DNA from: Auanema rhodensis
Lineage: Eukaryota > Nematoda > Chromadorea > Rhabditida > Rhabditidae
DNA: 64,000 nt
Reading direction: 5' to 3'
Assembly: GCA_964057225.1 (NCBI GenBank)
Contig: OZ059897.1
Span: forward strand, 2,356,001 to 2,420,000
Shown: piece after piece, positions 11,938 through 24,925 of the stretch
Numbering within the stretch: the stretch's first letter is position 1
How the letters are laid out: each line of letters starts with the position of its first letter
Program-made: the position numbers and the translations under genes
The notes under the pieces: generated by a model
Told to the model about the DNA's origin: nothing
The model's database searches: none
The model's input: the letters and a program-made list of their open reading frames with translations, nothing else

Positions 11938-12991
11938 CGTTGATCTGTGTTATCAGATTTGCGCTAGCTTAAAAATGCACCGAGTAATCAACTGATATAG
12001 GTTCACACTTATATCCTCGATTTTTACCCTGAAGAATTAATTTTTTCGTTGAATAACATTGTCCATCGTCTTTGCCTTGAAAAAAGAAATCTAAAAACTC
12101 CTACTTTTTGTGAAATTATTTAGAAATTTTTCGGGAAAATTTTTGTCACAATGTTTTTGGAAGCAATGTTGAGTGTACATGGGAACTCAGCATACACTAA
12201 TGCATTATTTTTCAAACGATCATAACTAATTTTTGTATAGAGCGTTTCTCAATGTAGTATAGTGCATTCGATGCGGATTTTTAAGCTGCGTTGATCTGTG
12301 TTATCAGATTTGAGTTAACTTAAAAATGCACCGAGATATCAACTGATATAGGTTCACACATATATCCTCGATTTTCACCCTGAAGAAATGATTTTTTCGT
12401 TGAAAAACATTGTCCATCGTCTTCGTCTTGAAAAAAGAAATCTAAAAACATCTACTTTTTGTGAAATTATTCAGAAATTTTTCGGGAAAATGTTTGTCAA
12501 AATGTTTTTGGAAGCAATGTTGAGTGTACATGGGAACTCAACATACACTAATGCATTATTTTTCAAACGATCATAACTAATTTTTGTATAGAGCGTTTTT
12601 TAATGTAGTATAGTGCATTCGATGCGGATTTTTAAGCTGCGTCGATCTGTGTTATCAGATTTGAGTTAGCTTAAAAATGCACCGAGATATCAACTGATAT
12701 ATGTTCACACTTATATCCTCGATTTTCACCCTGAAGAAATGATTTTTTCGTTGAAAAAACATTGTCCATCGTCTTTGCCTTGAAAAAAGGAATCTAAAAA
12801 CATCTACTTTTTGTGAAATTATCTAGAAATTTTTCGGGAAAATTTTTGTCAAAATGTTTTTGGAAGCAATGTTGAGTGTACATGGGAACTCAACATACAC
12901 TAATGCATTATTTTTCAAACGATCATAACTTATTTTTGTATAGAGCGTTTCTCAATGTAGTGTAGTGCATTCGATGCGGATTTTTAAGCTG

Positions 12992-13342
12992 CGTCGATCT
13001 GTGTTATCCGATTTGAGCTAGCTTGAAAATGTACCGAGATATCAACTGATATATGTTCACACTTATATCCTCGATTTTTACCCTGAAGAATTAATTTTTT
13101 CGTTGAATAACATTGTCCATCGTCTTTGCCTTGAAAAAAGAAATCTAAAAACTCCTACTTTTTGTGAAATTATTTAGAAATTTTTCGGGAATATTTTTGT
13201 CACAATGTTTTTGGAAGCAATGTTGAGTGTACATGGGAACTCAGCATACACTAATGCATTATTTTTCAAACGATCATAACTAATTTTTGTATAGAGCGTT
13301 TCTCAATGTAGTATAGTGCATTCGATGCGGATTTTTAAGCTG
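12992..13342 (+). repeat. Mosaic monomer C/A
   Basis: The front is class C (ATCCGATTTGAGCTAGC, GTACCGAGATATC). From about 13074 on it is class A (CGATTTTTACC, GAATTAATT, ACTCCTAC, GTCACAATG). The switch lies between about 13040 and 13078. Confidence 0.75.
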
Positions 13343-13693
13343 CGTTGATCTGTGTTATCAGATTTGCGCTAGCTTAAAAATGCACCGAGATATCAACTGA
13401 TATATGTTCACACTTATATCCTCGATTTTCACCCTGAAGAAATGATTTTTTCGTTGAATAACATTGTCCTTCGTCTTCGTCTTGAAAAAAGGAATCTAAA
13501 AACATCTACTTTTTGTGAAATTATTTAGAAATTTTTCGGGAAAATTTTTGTCAAAATGTTTTTGGAAGCAATGTTGAGTGTACATGGGAACTCAACATAC
13601 ACTAATGCATTATTTTTCAAACGATCATAACTAATTTTTGTATAGAGCGTTTCTCATTGTAGTATAGTGCATTCGATGCGGATTTTTAAGCTG

Positions 13694-16287
13694 CGTTGAT
13701 CTGTGTTATCAGATTTGCGCTAGCTTAAAAATGCACCGAGTAATCAACTGATATAGGTTCACACTTATATCCTCGATTTTCACCCTGAAGAATTAATTTT
13801 TTCGTTGAATAACATTGTCCATCGTCTTTGCCTTGAAAAAAGAAATCCAAAAACTCCTACTTTTTGTGAAATTATTTAGAAATTTTTCGGGAAAATTTTT
13901 GTCACAATGTTTTTGGAAGCAATGTTGAGTGTACATGGGAACTCAGCATACACTAATGCATTATTTTTCAAACGATCATAACTAATTTTTGTATAGAGCG
14001 TTTCTCAATGTAATATAGTGCATTCGATGCGGATTTTTAAGCTGCGTTGATCTGTGTTATCAGATTTGCGCTAGCTTAAAAATGCACCGAGATATCAACT
14101 GATATATGTTCACACTTATATCCTCGATTTTCACCCTGAAGAAATGATTTTTTCGTTGAAAAACATTGTCCATCGTCTTCGTCTTGAAAAAAGGAATCTA
14201 AAAACATCTACTTTTTGTGAAATTATTCAGAAATTTTTCGGGAAAATTTTTGTCAAAATGTTTTTGGAAGCAATGTTGAGTGTACATGGGAACTCAACAT
14301 ACACTAATGCATTATTTTTCAAACGATCATAACTTATTTTTGTATAGAGCGTTTCTCAATGTAGTATAGTGCATTCGATGCGGATTTTTAAGCTGCGTCG
14401 ATCTGTGTTATCCGATTTGAGCTAGCTTGAAAATGTACCGAGATATCAACTGATATATGTTCACACTTATATCCTCGATTTTCACCCTGAAGAATTTATT
14501 TTTTCGTTGAATAACATTGTCCATTGTCTTCGCCTTGAAAGAAGGAATCTAAAAACATCTACTTTTTGTGAAATTATTAAGAAATTTTTCGGGAAAATTT
14601 TTGTCAAAATGTTTTTGGAAGCAATGTTGAGTGTACATGGGAACTCAGCATACACTAATGCATTATTTTTCAAACGATAATAACTAATTTTTGTATGGAG
14701 CGTTTCTTAATGTAGTATAGTGCATTCGATGCGGATTTTTAAGTTGCGTTGATCTGTGTTATCAGATTTGAGTTAGCTTAAAAATGCACCGAGATATCAA
14801 CTGATATATGTTCACACTTATATCCTCGATTTTCACCCTGAAGAAATGATTTTTTCGTTGAATAACATTGTCCATCATCTTCGTCTTGAAAAAAGGAATC
14901 TAAAAACATCTACTTTTTGTGAAATTATTTAGAAATTTTTCGGGAAAGTTTTTGTCAAAATGTTTTTGGAAGCAATGTTGAGTGTACATGGGAACTCAAC
15001 ATACACTAATGCATTATTTTTCAAACGATCATAACTAATTTTTGTATGGAGCGTTTCTCAATGTAGTATAGTGCATTCGATGCGGATTTTTAAGCTGCGT
15101 TGATCTGTGTTATCAGATTTGCGATAGCTTAAAAATGCACCGAGTAATCAACTGATATAGGTTCACACTTATATCCTCGATTTTCACCCTGAAGAATTAA
15201 TTTTTTCGTTGAATAACATTGTCCATCGTCTTTGCCTTGAAAAAAGAAATCTAAAAACTCCTACTTTTTGTAAAATTATTTAGAAATTTTTCGGGAAAAT
15301 TTTTGTCACAATGTTTTTGGAAGCAATGTTGAGTGTACATGGGAACTCAACATACACTAATGCATTATTTTTCAAACGATCATAACTAATTTTTGTATAG
15401 AGCGTTTCTTAATGTAGTATAGTGCATTCGATGCGGATTTTTAAGCTGCGTTGAGCTGTGTTATCAGATTTGAGTTAGCTTATAAATGCACCGAGATATC
15501 AACTGATATATGTTCACACTTATATCCTCGATTTTCACCCTGAAGAAATGATTTTTTCGTTGAATGACATTGTCCATCGTCTTCGTCTTGAAAAAAGGAA
15601 TCTAAAAACATCTACTTTTTGTGAAATTATTTAGAAATTTTTCGGGAAAATTTTTGTCAAAATGTTTTTGGAAGCAATGTTGAGTGTACATGGGAACTCA
15701 GCATACACTAATGCATTATTTTTCAAACGATCATAACTAATTTTTGTATGGAGCGTTTCTCAATGTAGTATAGTGCATTCGATGCGGATTTTTAAGCTGC
15801 GTTGATCTGTGTTATCAGATTTGCGCTAGCTTAAAAATGCACCGAGTAATCAACTGATATAGGTTCACACTTATATCCTCGATTTTCACCCTGAAGAATT
15901 AATTTTTTCGTTGAATAACATTGTCCATCGTCTTTGCCTTGAAAAAAGAAATCTAAGAACTCCTACTTTTTGTAAAATTATTTAGAAATTTTTCATGAAA
16001 ATTTTTGTCACAATGTTTTTGGAAGCAATGTTGAGTGTACATGGGAACTCAACATACACTAATGCATTATTTTTCAAACGATCATAACTAATTTTTGTAT
16101 AGAGCGTTTCTTAATGTAGTATAGTGCATTCGATGCGGATTTTTAAGCTGCGTTGATCTGTGTTATCAGATTTGAGTTAGCTTAAAAATGCACCGAGATA
16201 TCAACTGATATATGTTCACACTTATATCCTCGATTTTCACCCTGAAGAAATGATTTTTTCGTTGAATGACATTGTCCATCGTCTTCG
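13694..16287 (+). repeat. Source copy of an 11-monomer-offset duplication
   Basis: This 2.6-kb segment (A2,P,C2,E,A2,E,A2 and part of E) recurs at 17555-20148, offset 3861 bp (11 monomers). Shared rare variants include GTAATATAG near 14009, GATAATAAC near 14678, TTGAGCTG near 15454, CTTATAAATG near 15479 and TTTTTCATGAAAA near 15989. Differences are few, for example CGATTTTCACC versus CGATTTTCGACC near 18343. Confidence 0.85.
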
Positions 16288-17554
16288 TCTTGAAAAAAGG
16301 AATCTAAAAACATCTACTTTTTGTGAAATTATTTAGAAATTTTTCGGGAAAATTTTTGTCAAAATGTTTTTGGAAGCAATGTTGAGTGTACATGGGAACT
16401 CAACATACACTAATGCATTATTTTTCAAACGATCATAACTAATTTTTGTATAGAGCGTTTCTCAATGTAGTATAGTGCATTCGATGCGGATTTTTAAGCT
16501 GCGTTGATCTGTGTTATCAGATTTGAGTTAACTTAAAAATGCACCGAGATATCAACTGATATATGTTCACACTTATATCCTCGATTTTCACCCTGAAGAA
16601 ATGATTTTTTCGTTGAAAAACATTGTCCATCGTATTCGTTTTGAAAAAAGAAATCTAAAAACATCTACTTTTTGTGAAATTATTTAGAAATTTTTCGGGA
16701 AAATTTTTGTCAAAATGTTTTTGGAAGCAATGTTGAGTGTGCATGGGAACTCAACATACACTAATGCATTATTTTTCAAACGATCATAACTAATTTTTGT
16801 ATAGAGCGTTTCTCAATGTAGTATAGTGCATTCGATGCGGATTTTTAAGCTGCGTTGATCTGTGTTATCAGATTTGAGTTAACTTAAAAATGCACCGAGA
16901 TATCAACTGATATATGTTCACACTTATATCCTCGATTTTCACCCTGAAGAAATGATTTTTTCGTTGAAAAACATTGTCCATCGTATTCGTTTTGAAAAAA
17001 GAAATCTAAAAACATCTACTTTTTGTGAAATTATTTAGAAATTTTTCGGGAAAATTTTTGTCAAAATGTTTTTGGAAGCAATGTTGAGTGTGCATGGGAA
17101 CTCAACATACGCTAATGCATTATTTTTCAAACGATCATAACTAATTTTTGTATAGAGCGTTTCTCATTGTAGTATAGTGCATTCGATGCGGATTTTCAAG
17201 CTGCGTTGATCTGTGTTATCAGATTTGAGTTAACTTAAAAATGCACCGAGATATCAACTGATATAGGTTCACACTTGTATCCTCGATTTTCACCCTGAAG
17301 AAATGATTTTTTCGTTGAAAAACATTGTCCATCGTATTCGTCTTGAAGAAAGGAATCTAAAAACATCTACTTTTTGTGAAATTATTTAGAAATTTTTCGG
17401 GAAAATTTTTGTCAAAATGTTTTTGGAAGCAATGTTGAGTGTACATGGGAACTCAACATACACTAATGCATTATTTTTCAAACGATCATAACTAATTTTT
17501 GTATAGAGCGTTTCTCATTGTAGTATAGTGCATTCGATGCGGATTTTTAAGCTG

Positions 17555-20148
17555 CGTTGATCTGTGTTATCAGATTTGCGCTAGCTTAAAAATGCACCGA
17601 GTAATCAACTGATATAGGTTCACACTTATATCCTCGATTTTCACCCTGAAGAATTAATTTTTTCGTTGAATAACATTGTCCATCGTCTTTGCCTTGAAAA
17701 AAGAAATCCAAAAACTCCTACTTTTTGTGAAATTATTTAGAAATTTTTCGGGAAAATTTTTGTCACAATGTTTTTGGAAGCAATGTTGAGTGTACATGGG
17801 AACTCAGCATACACTAATGCATTATTTTTCAAACGATCATAACTAATTTTTGTATAGAGCGTTTCTCAATGTAATATAGTGCATTCGATGCGGATTTTTA
17901 AGCTGCGTTGATCTGTGTTATCAGATTTGCGCTAGCTTAAAAATGCACCGAGATATCAACTGATATATGTTCACACTTATATCCTCGATTTTCACCCTGA
18001 AGAAATGATTTTTTCGTTGAAAAACATTGTCCATCGTCTTCGTCTTGAAAAAAGGAATCTAAAAACATCTACTTTTTGTGAAATTATTCAGAAATTTTTC
18101 GGGAAAATTTTTGTCAAAATGTTTTTGGAAGCAATGTTGAGTGTACATGGGAACTCAACATACACTAATGCATTATTTTTCAAACGATCATAACTTATTT
18201 TTGTATAGAGCGTTTCTCAATGTAGTATAGTGCATTCGATGCGGATTTGTAAGCTGCGTCGATCTGTGTTATCCGATTTGAGCTAGCTTGAAAATGTACC
18301 GAGATATCAACTGATATATGTTCACACTTATATCCTCGATTTTCGACCTGAAGAATTTATTTTTTCGTTGAATAACATTGTCCATTGTCTTCGCCTTGAA
18401 AGAAGGAATCTAAAAACATCTACTTTTTGTGAAATTATTAAGAAATTTTTCGGGAAAATTTTTGTCAAAATGTTTTTGGAAGCAATGTTGAGTGTACATG
18501 GGAACTCAGCATACACTAATGCATTATTTTTCAAACGATAATAACTAATTTTTGTATGGAGCGTTTCTTAATGTAGTATAGTGCATTTGATGCGGATTTT
18601 TAAGTTGCGTTGATCTGTGTTATCAGATTTGAGTTAGCTTAAAAATGCACCGAGATATCAACTGATATATGTTCACACTTATATCCTCGATTTTCACCCT
18701 GAAGAAATGATTTTTTCGTTGAATAACATTGTCCATCATCTTCGTCTTGAAAAAAGGAATCTAAAAACATCTACTTTTTGTGAAATTATTTAGAAATTTT
18801 TCGGGAAAATTTTTGTCAAAATGTTTTTGGAAGCAATGTTGAGTGTACATGGGAACTCAACATACACTAATGCATTATTTTTCAAACGATCATAACTAAT
18901 TTTTGTATGGAGCGTTTCTCAATGTAGTATAGTGCATTCGATGCGGATTTTTAAGCTGCGTTGATCTGTGTTATCAGATTTGCGCTAGCTTAAAAATGCA
19001 CCGAGTAATCAACTGATATAGGTTCACACTTATATCCTCGATTTTCACCCTGAAGAATTAATTTTTTCGTTGAATAACATTGTCCATCGTCTTTGCCTTG
19101 AAAAAAGAAATCTAAAAACTCCTACTTTTTGTAAAATTATTTAGAAATTTTTCGGGAAAATTTTTGTCACAATGTTTTTGGAAGCAATGTTGAGTGTACA
19201 TGGGAACTCAACATACACTAATGCATTATTTTTCAAACGATCATAACTAATTTTTGTATAGAGCGTTTCTTAATGTAGTATAGTGCATTCGATGCGGATT
19301 TTTAAGCTGCGTTGAGCTGTGTTATCAGATTTGAGTTAGCTTATAAATGCACCGAGATATCAACTGATATATGTTCACACTTATATCCTCGATTTTCACC
19401 CTGAAGAAATGATTTTTTCGTTGAATGACATTGTCCATCGTCTTCGTCTTGAAAAAAGGAATCTAAAAACATCTACTTTTTGTGAAATTATTTAGAAATT
19501 TTTCGGGAAAATTTTTGTCAAAATGTTTTTGGAAGCAATGTTGAGTGTACATGGGAACTCAGCATACACTAATGCATTATTTTTCAAACGATCATAACTA
19601 ATTTTTGTATGGAGCGTTTCTCAATGTAGTATAGTGCATTCGATGCGGATTTTTAAGCTGCGTTGATCTGTGTTATCAGATTTGCGCTAGCTTAAAAATG
19701 CACCGAGTAATCAACTGATATAGGTTCACACTTATATCCTCGATTTTCACCCTGAAGAATTAATTTTTTCGTTGAATAACATTGTCCATCGTCTTTGCCT
19801 TGAAAAAAGAAATCTAAGAACTCCTACTTTTTGTAAAATTATTTAGAAATTTTTCATGAAAATTTTTGTCACAATGTTTTTGGAAGCAATGTTGAGTGTA
19901 CATGGGAACTCAACATACACTAATGCATTATTTTTCAAACGATCATAACTAATTTTTGTATAGAGCGTTTCTTAATGTAGTATAGTGCATTCGATGCGGA
20001 TTTTTAAGCTGCGTTGATCTGTGTTATCAGATTTGAGTTAGCTTAAAAATGCACCGGGATATCAACTGATATATGTTCACACTTATATCCTCGATTTTCA
20101 CCCTGAAGAAATGATTTTTTCGTTGAATGACATTGTCCATCGTCTTCG
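17555..20148 (+). repeat. Second copy of 13694-16287
   Basis: The match to 13694-16287 holds up to about 20148, inside the E/R mosaic monomer. It then stops, and the sequence instead follows the R-S pair at about 16990-17554. The copy therefore lacks two monomers (702 bp) relative to its source at this junction. Confidence 0.85.
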
Positions 20149-20362
20149 TTTTGAAAAAAGAAATCTAAAAACATCTACTTTTTGTGAAATTATTTAGAAA
20201 TTTTTCGGGAAAATTTTTGTCAAAATGTTTTTGGAAGCAATGTTGAGTGTGCATGGGAACTCAACATACGCTAATGCATTATTTTTCAAACGATCATAAC
20301 TAATTTTTGTATAGAGCGTTTCTCATTGTAGTATAGTGCATTCGATGCGGATTTTCAAGCTG
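20012..20362 (+). repeat. Mosaic monomer E/R at a duplication junction
   Basis: The front is class E (GAGTTAGC, GAATGACATTG, CGTCTTCG). From about 20149 it is class R (TTTTGAAAAAAGAAATC, with the rare GTGTGCATGG and ATACGCTAATG that also mark 16853-17203 and 22118-22468). The junction sits within a few bases of 20148, between CTTCG and TTTTG. It also has a private CACCGGGATATC near 20055. Confidence 0.8.
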
Positions 20363-20713
20363 CGTTGATCTGTGTTATCAGATTTGAGTTAACTTAAAAA
20401 TGCACCGAGATATCAACTGATATAGGTTCACACTTGTATCCTCGATTTTCACCCTGAAGAAATGATTTTTTCGTTGAAAAACATTGTCCATCGTATTCGT
20501 CTTGAAAAAAGAAATCTAAAAACATCTACTTTTTGTGAAATTATTTAGAAATTTTTCGGGAAAATTTTTGTCAAAATGTTTTTGGAAGCAATGTTGAGTG
20601 TACATGGGAACTCAACATACACTAATGCATTATTTTTCAAACGATCATAACTAATTTTTGTATAGAGCGTTTCTCATTGTAGTATAGTGCATTCGATGCG
20701 GATTTTTAAGCTG

Positions 20714-22117
20714 CGTTGATCTGTGTTATCAGATTTGCGCTAGCTTAAAAATGCACCGAGTAATCAACTGATATAGGTTCACACTTATATCCTCGATTTT
20801 CACCCTGAAGAATTAATTTTTTCGTTGAATAACATTGTCCATGATCTTTGCCTTGAAAAAAGAAATCTAAGAACTCCTACTTTTTGTAAAATTATTTAGA
20901 AATTTTTCATGAAAATTTTTGTCACAATGTTTTTGGAAGCAATGTTGAGTGTACATGGGAACTCAACATACACTAATGCATTATTTTTCAAACGATCATA
21001 ACTAATTTTTGTATAGAGCGTTTCTTAATGTAGTATAGTGCATTCGATGCGGATTTTTAAGCTGCGTTGATCTGTGTTATCAGATTTGAGTTAGCTTAAA
21101 AATGCACCGAGATATCAACTGATATATGTTCACACTTATATCCTCGATTTTCACCCTGAAGAAATGATTTTTTCGTTGAATGACATTGTCCATCGTCTTC
21201 GTCTTGAAAAAAGGAATCTAAAAACATCTACTTTTTGTGAAATTATTTAGAAATTTTTCGGGAAAATTTTTGTCAAAATGTTTTTGGAAGCAATGTTGAG
21301 TGTACATGGGAACTCAACATACACTAATGCATTATTTTTCAAACGATCATAACTAATTTTTGTATAGAGCGTTTCTCAATGTAGTATAGTGCATTCGATG
21401 CGGATTTTTAAGCTGCGTTGATCTGTGTTATCAGATTTGCGCTAGCTTAAAAATGCACCGAGTAATCAACTGATATAGGTTCACACTTATATCCTCGATT
21501 TTCACCCTGAAGAATTAATTTTTTCGTTGAATAACATTGTCCATGATCTTTGCCTTGAAAAAAGAAATCTAAGAACTCCTACTTTTTGTAAAATTATTTA
21601 GAAATTTTTCATGAAAATTTTTGTCACAATGTTTTTGGAAGCAATGTTGAGTGTACATGGGAACTCAACATACACTAATGCATTATTTTTCAAACGATCA
21701 TAACTAATTTTTGTATAGAGCGTTTCTTAATGTAGTATAGTGCATTCGATGCGGATTTTTAAGCTGCGTTGATCTGTGTTATCAGATTTGAGTTAGCTTA
21801 AAAATGCACCGAGATATCAACTGATATATGTTCACACTTATATCCTCGATTTTCACCCTGAAGAAATGATTTTTTCGTTGAATGACATTGTCCATCGTCT
21901 TCGTCTTGAAAAAAGGAATCTAAAAACATCTACTTTTTGTGAAATTATTTAGAAATTTTTCGGGAAAATTTTTGTCAAAATGTTTTTGGAAGCAATGTTG
22001 AGTGTACATGGGAACTCAACATACACTAATGCATTATTTTTCAAACGATCATAACTAATTTTTGTATAGAGCGTTTCTCAATGTAGTATAGTGCATTCGA
22101 TGCGGATTTTTAAGCTG
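20714..22117 (+). repeat. A2-E dimer, two tandem copies of 702 bp
   Basis: Copies are 20714-21415 and 21416-22117. Both A2 monomers have the otherwise absent CCATGATCTTTGCC (elsewhere CCATCGTC) together with TTTTTCATGAAAA. Both E monomers have GAATGACATTG. I see no difference between the two copies. Confidence 0.88.
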
Positions 22118-23521
22118 CGTTGATCTGTGTTATCAGATTTGAGTTAACTTAAAAATGCACCGAGATATCAACTGATATATGTTCACACTTATATCCTCGA
22201 TTTTCACCCTGAAGAAATGATTTTTTCGTTGAAAAACATTGTCCATCGTATTCGTTTTGAAAAAAGAAATCTAAAAACATCTACTTTTTGTGAAATTATT
22301 TAGAAATTTTTCGGGAAAATTTTTGTCAAAATGTTTTTGGAAGCAATGTTGAGTGTGCATGGGAACTCAACATACGCTAATGCATTATTTTTCAAACGAT
22401 CATAACTAATTTTTGTATAGAGCGTTTCTCATTGTAGTATAGTGCATTCGATGCGGATTTTCAAGCTGCGTTGATCTGTGTTATCAGATTTGAGTTAACT
22501 TAAAAATGCACCGAGATATCAACTGATATAGGTTCACACTTGTATCCTCGATTTTCACCCTGAAGAAATGATTTTTTCGTTGAAAAACATTGTCCATCGT
22601 ATTCGTCTTAAAAAAAGGAATCTAAAAACATCTACTTTTTGTGAAATTATTTAGAAATTTTTCGGGAAAATTTTTGTCAAAATGTTTTTGGAAGCAATGT
22701 TGAGTGTACATGGGAACTCAACATACACTAATGCATTATTTTTCAAACGATCATAACTAATTTTTGTATAGAGCGTTTTTCATTGTAGTATAGTGCATTC
22801 GATGCGGATTTTTAAGCTGCGTTGATCTGTGTTATCAGATTTGAGTTAACTTAAAAATGCACCGAGATATCAACTGATATAGGTTCACACATATATCCTC
22901 GATTTTCACCCTGAAGAAATGATTTTTTCGTTGAAAAACATTGTCCATCGTCTTCGTTTTGAAAAACGGAATCTAAAAACATCTACTTTTTGTGAAATTA
23001 TTCAGAAATTTTTCGGGAAAATTTTTGTCAAAATGTTTTTGGAAGCAATGTTCAGTGTACATGGGAACTCAACATACACTAATGCATTATTTTTCAAACG
23101 ATCATAACTAATTTTTGTATAGAGCGTTTCTCAATGTAGTATAGTGCATTCGATGCGGATTTTTAAGCTGCGTTGATCTGTGTTATCGGATTTGAGTTAG
23201 CTTAAAAGTGCACCGAGATATCAACTGATATATGTTCACACTTATATCCTCGATTTTCACCCTGAAGAATTAATTTTTTCGTTGAATAACATTGTCATTT
23301 GTCTTCGTCTTGAAAAAAGGAATCTAAAAACATCTACTTTTTGTGAAATTATTTAGAAATTTTTCGGGAAAATTTTTGTCAAAATGTTTTTGGAAGCAAT
23401 GTTGAGTGTACATGGGAACTCAACATACACTAATGCATTATTTTTCAAACGATCATAACTAATTTTTGTATAGAGCGTTTCTCTTTGTAGTATAGTGCAT
23501 TCGATGCGGATTTTTAAGCTG

Positions 23522-24925
23522 CGTTGATCTGTGTTATCAGATTTGAGTTAGCTTAAAAATGCACCGAGATATCAACTGATATATGTTCACACTTATATCC
23601 TCGATTTTCACCCTGAAGAAATGATTTTTTCGTTGAATAACATTGTCATTTGTCTTCGTCTTGAAAGAAGGAATCTAAAAACATCTACTTTTTGTGAAAT
23701 TATTTAGAAATTTTTCGGGAAAATTTTTGTCAAAATGTTTTTGGAAGCAATGTTGAGTGTACATGGGAACTCAACATACACTAATGCATTATTTTTCAAA
23801 CGATCATAACTAATTTTTGTATAGAGCGTTTCTCTTTGTAGTATAGTGCATTCGATGCGGATTTTTAAGCTGCGTTGATCTGTGTTATCAGATTTGCGCT
23901 AGCTTAAAAATGCACCGAGTAATCAACTGATATAGGTTCACACTTATATCCTCGATTTTCACCCTGAAGAATTAATTTTTTCGTTGAATAACATTGTCCA
24001 TCGTCTTTGCCTTGAAAACAGAAATCCAAAAACTCCTACTTTTTGTGAAATTATTTAGAAATTTTTCGGGAAAATTTTTGTCACAATGTTTTTGGAAGCA
24101 ATGTTGAGTGTACATGGGAACTCAGCATACACTAATGCATTATTTTTCAAACGATCATAACTAATTTTTGTATAGAGCGTTTCTCAATGTAGTATAGTGC
24201 ATTCTATGCGGATTTTTAAGCTGCGTTGATCTGTGTTATTAGATTTCAGTTAGCTTAAAAATGCACCGAGATATCAACTGATATAGGTTCACACATGTAT
24301 CCTCGATTTTCACCCTGAAGAAATGATTTTTTCGTTGAAAAACATTAACCATCGTATTCGTCTTGAAAAAAGGAATCTAAAAACATCTACTTTTTGTGAA
24401 ATTATTTAGAAATTTTTCGGGAAAATTTTTGTCAAAATGTTTTTGGAAGCAATGTTGAGTGTACATGGGAACTCAACATACACTAATGCATTATTTTTCA
24501 AACGATCATAACTAATTTTTGTATAGAGCGTTTCTCATTGTAGTATAGTGCATTCGATGCGGATTTTTAAGCTGCGTTGATCTGTGTTATCAGATTTGAG
24601 TTAACTTAAAAATGCACCGAGATATGAACTGATATAGGTTCACACATATATCCTCGATTTTCACCCTGAAGAAATGATTTTTTCGTTGAAAAACATTGTC
24701 CATCGTCTTCGTCTTGAAAAAATGAATCTAAAAACATCTACTTTTTGTGAAATTATTCAGAAATTTTTCGGGAAAATTTTTGTCAAAATGTTTTTGGAAG
24801 CAATGTTGAGTGTACATGGGAACTCAACATACACTAATGCATTATTTTTCAAACGATCATAACTAATTTTTGTATAGAGCGTTTCTTAATGTAGTATAGT
24901 GCATTCGATGCGGATTTTTAAGCTG
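23522..24925 (+). repeat. X-T0-Q-P block, related to 27383-28786
   Basis: The same class order X,T0,Q,P is found at 27383-28786 (3861 bp downstream, 11 monomers). The copies are less alike than other pairs here: GAGTTAGC versus GCGCTAGC at the X front, GAAAGAAGG versus GAAAAAAGG, GAAAACAG versus GAAAAAAG, ATTCTATGC versus ATTCGATGC, and CATTAACC versus CATTGTCC. This is an older duplication, or two copies homogenised in part. Confidence 0.7.

Larger units (their letters stand above)
1..13342 (+). repeat. Left heterogeneous domain, 38 monomers of classes A-F and P
   Basis: By-eye class order, starting at position 1: A,P0,B,C | D,E,E2,F,P0 | D,E,E2,F,P0 | B,C,A,C,A,P0,B,P,C,A,P,C/B,C,A,C,A,P,B,A,A/B,A,P,B,C/A. 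Class marks: A has GCGCTAGC, GAGTAATC and CGATTTTTACC; B has six A in GTTGAAAAAACATT; C has ATCCGATTTGAGC and usually TTTATGGAGC; D has CTCATATCC and GATTATCACC; E has GAAATG or GAGATG with GAATAAC or GAATAGC; F has GAAAAAC with TTTAG; P0 and P have GAAATG with TTCAG. Slashes mark mosaic monomers. Single-base assignments were not machine-checked. Confidence 0.75.
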
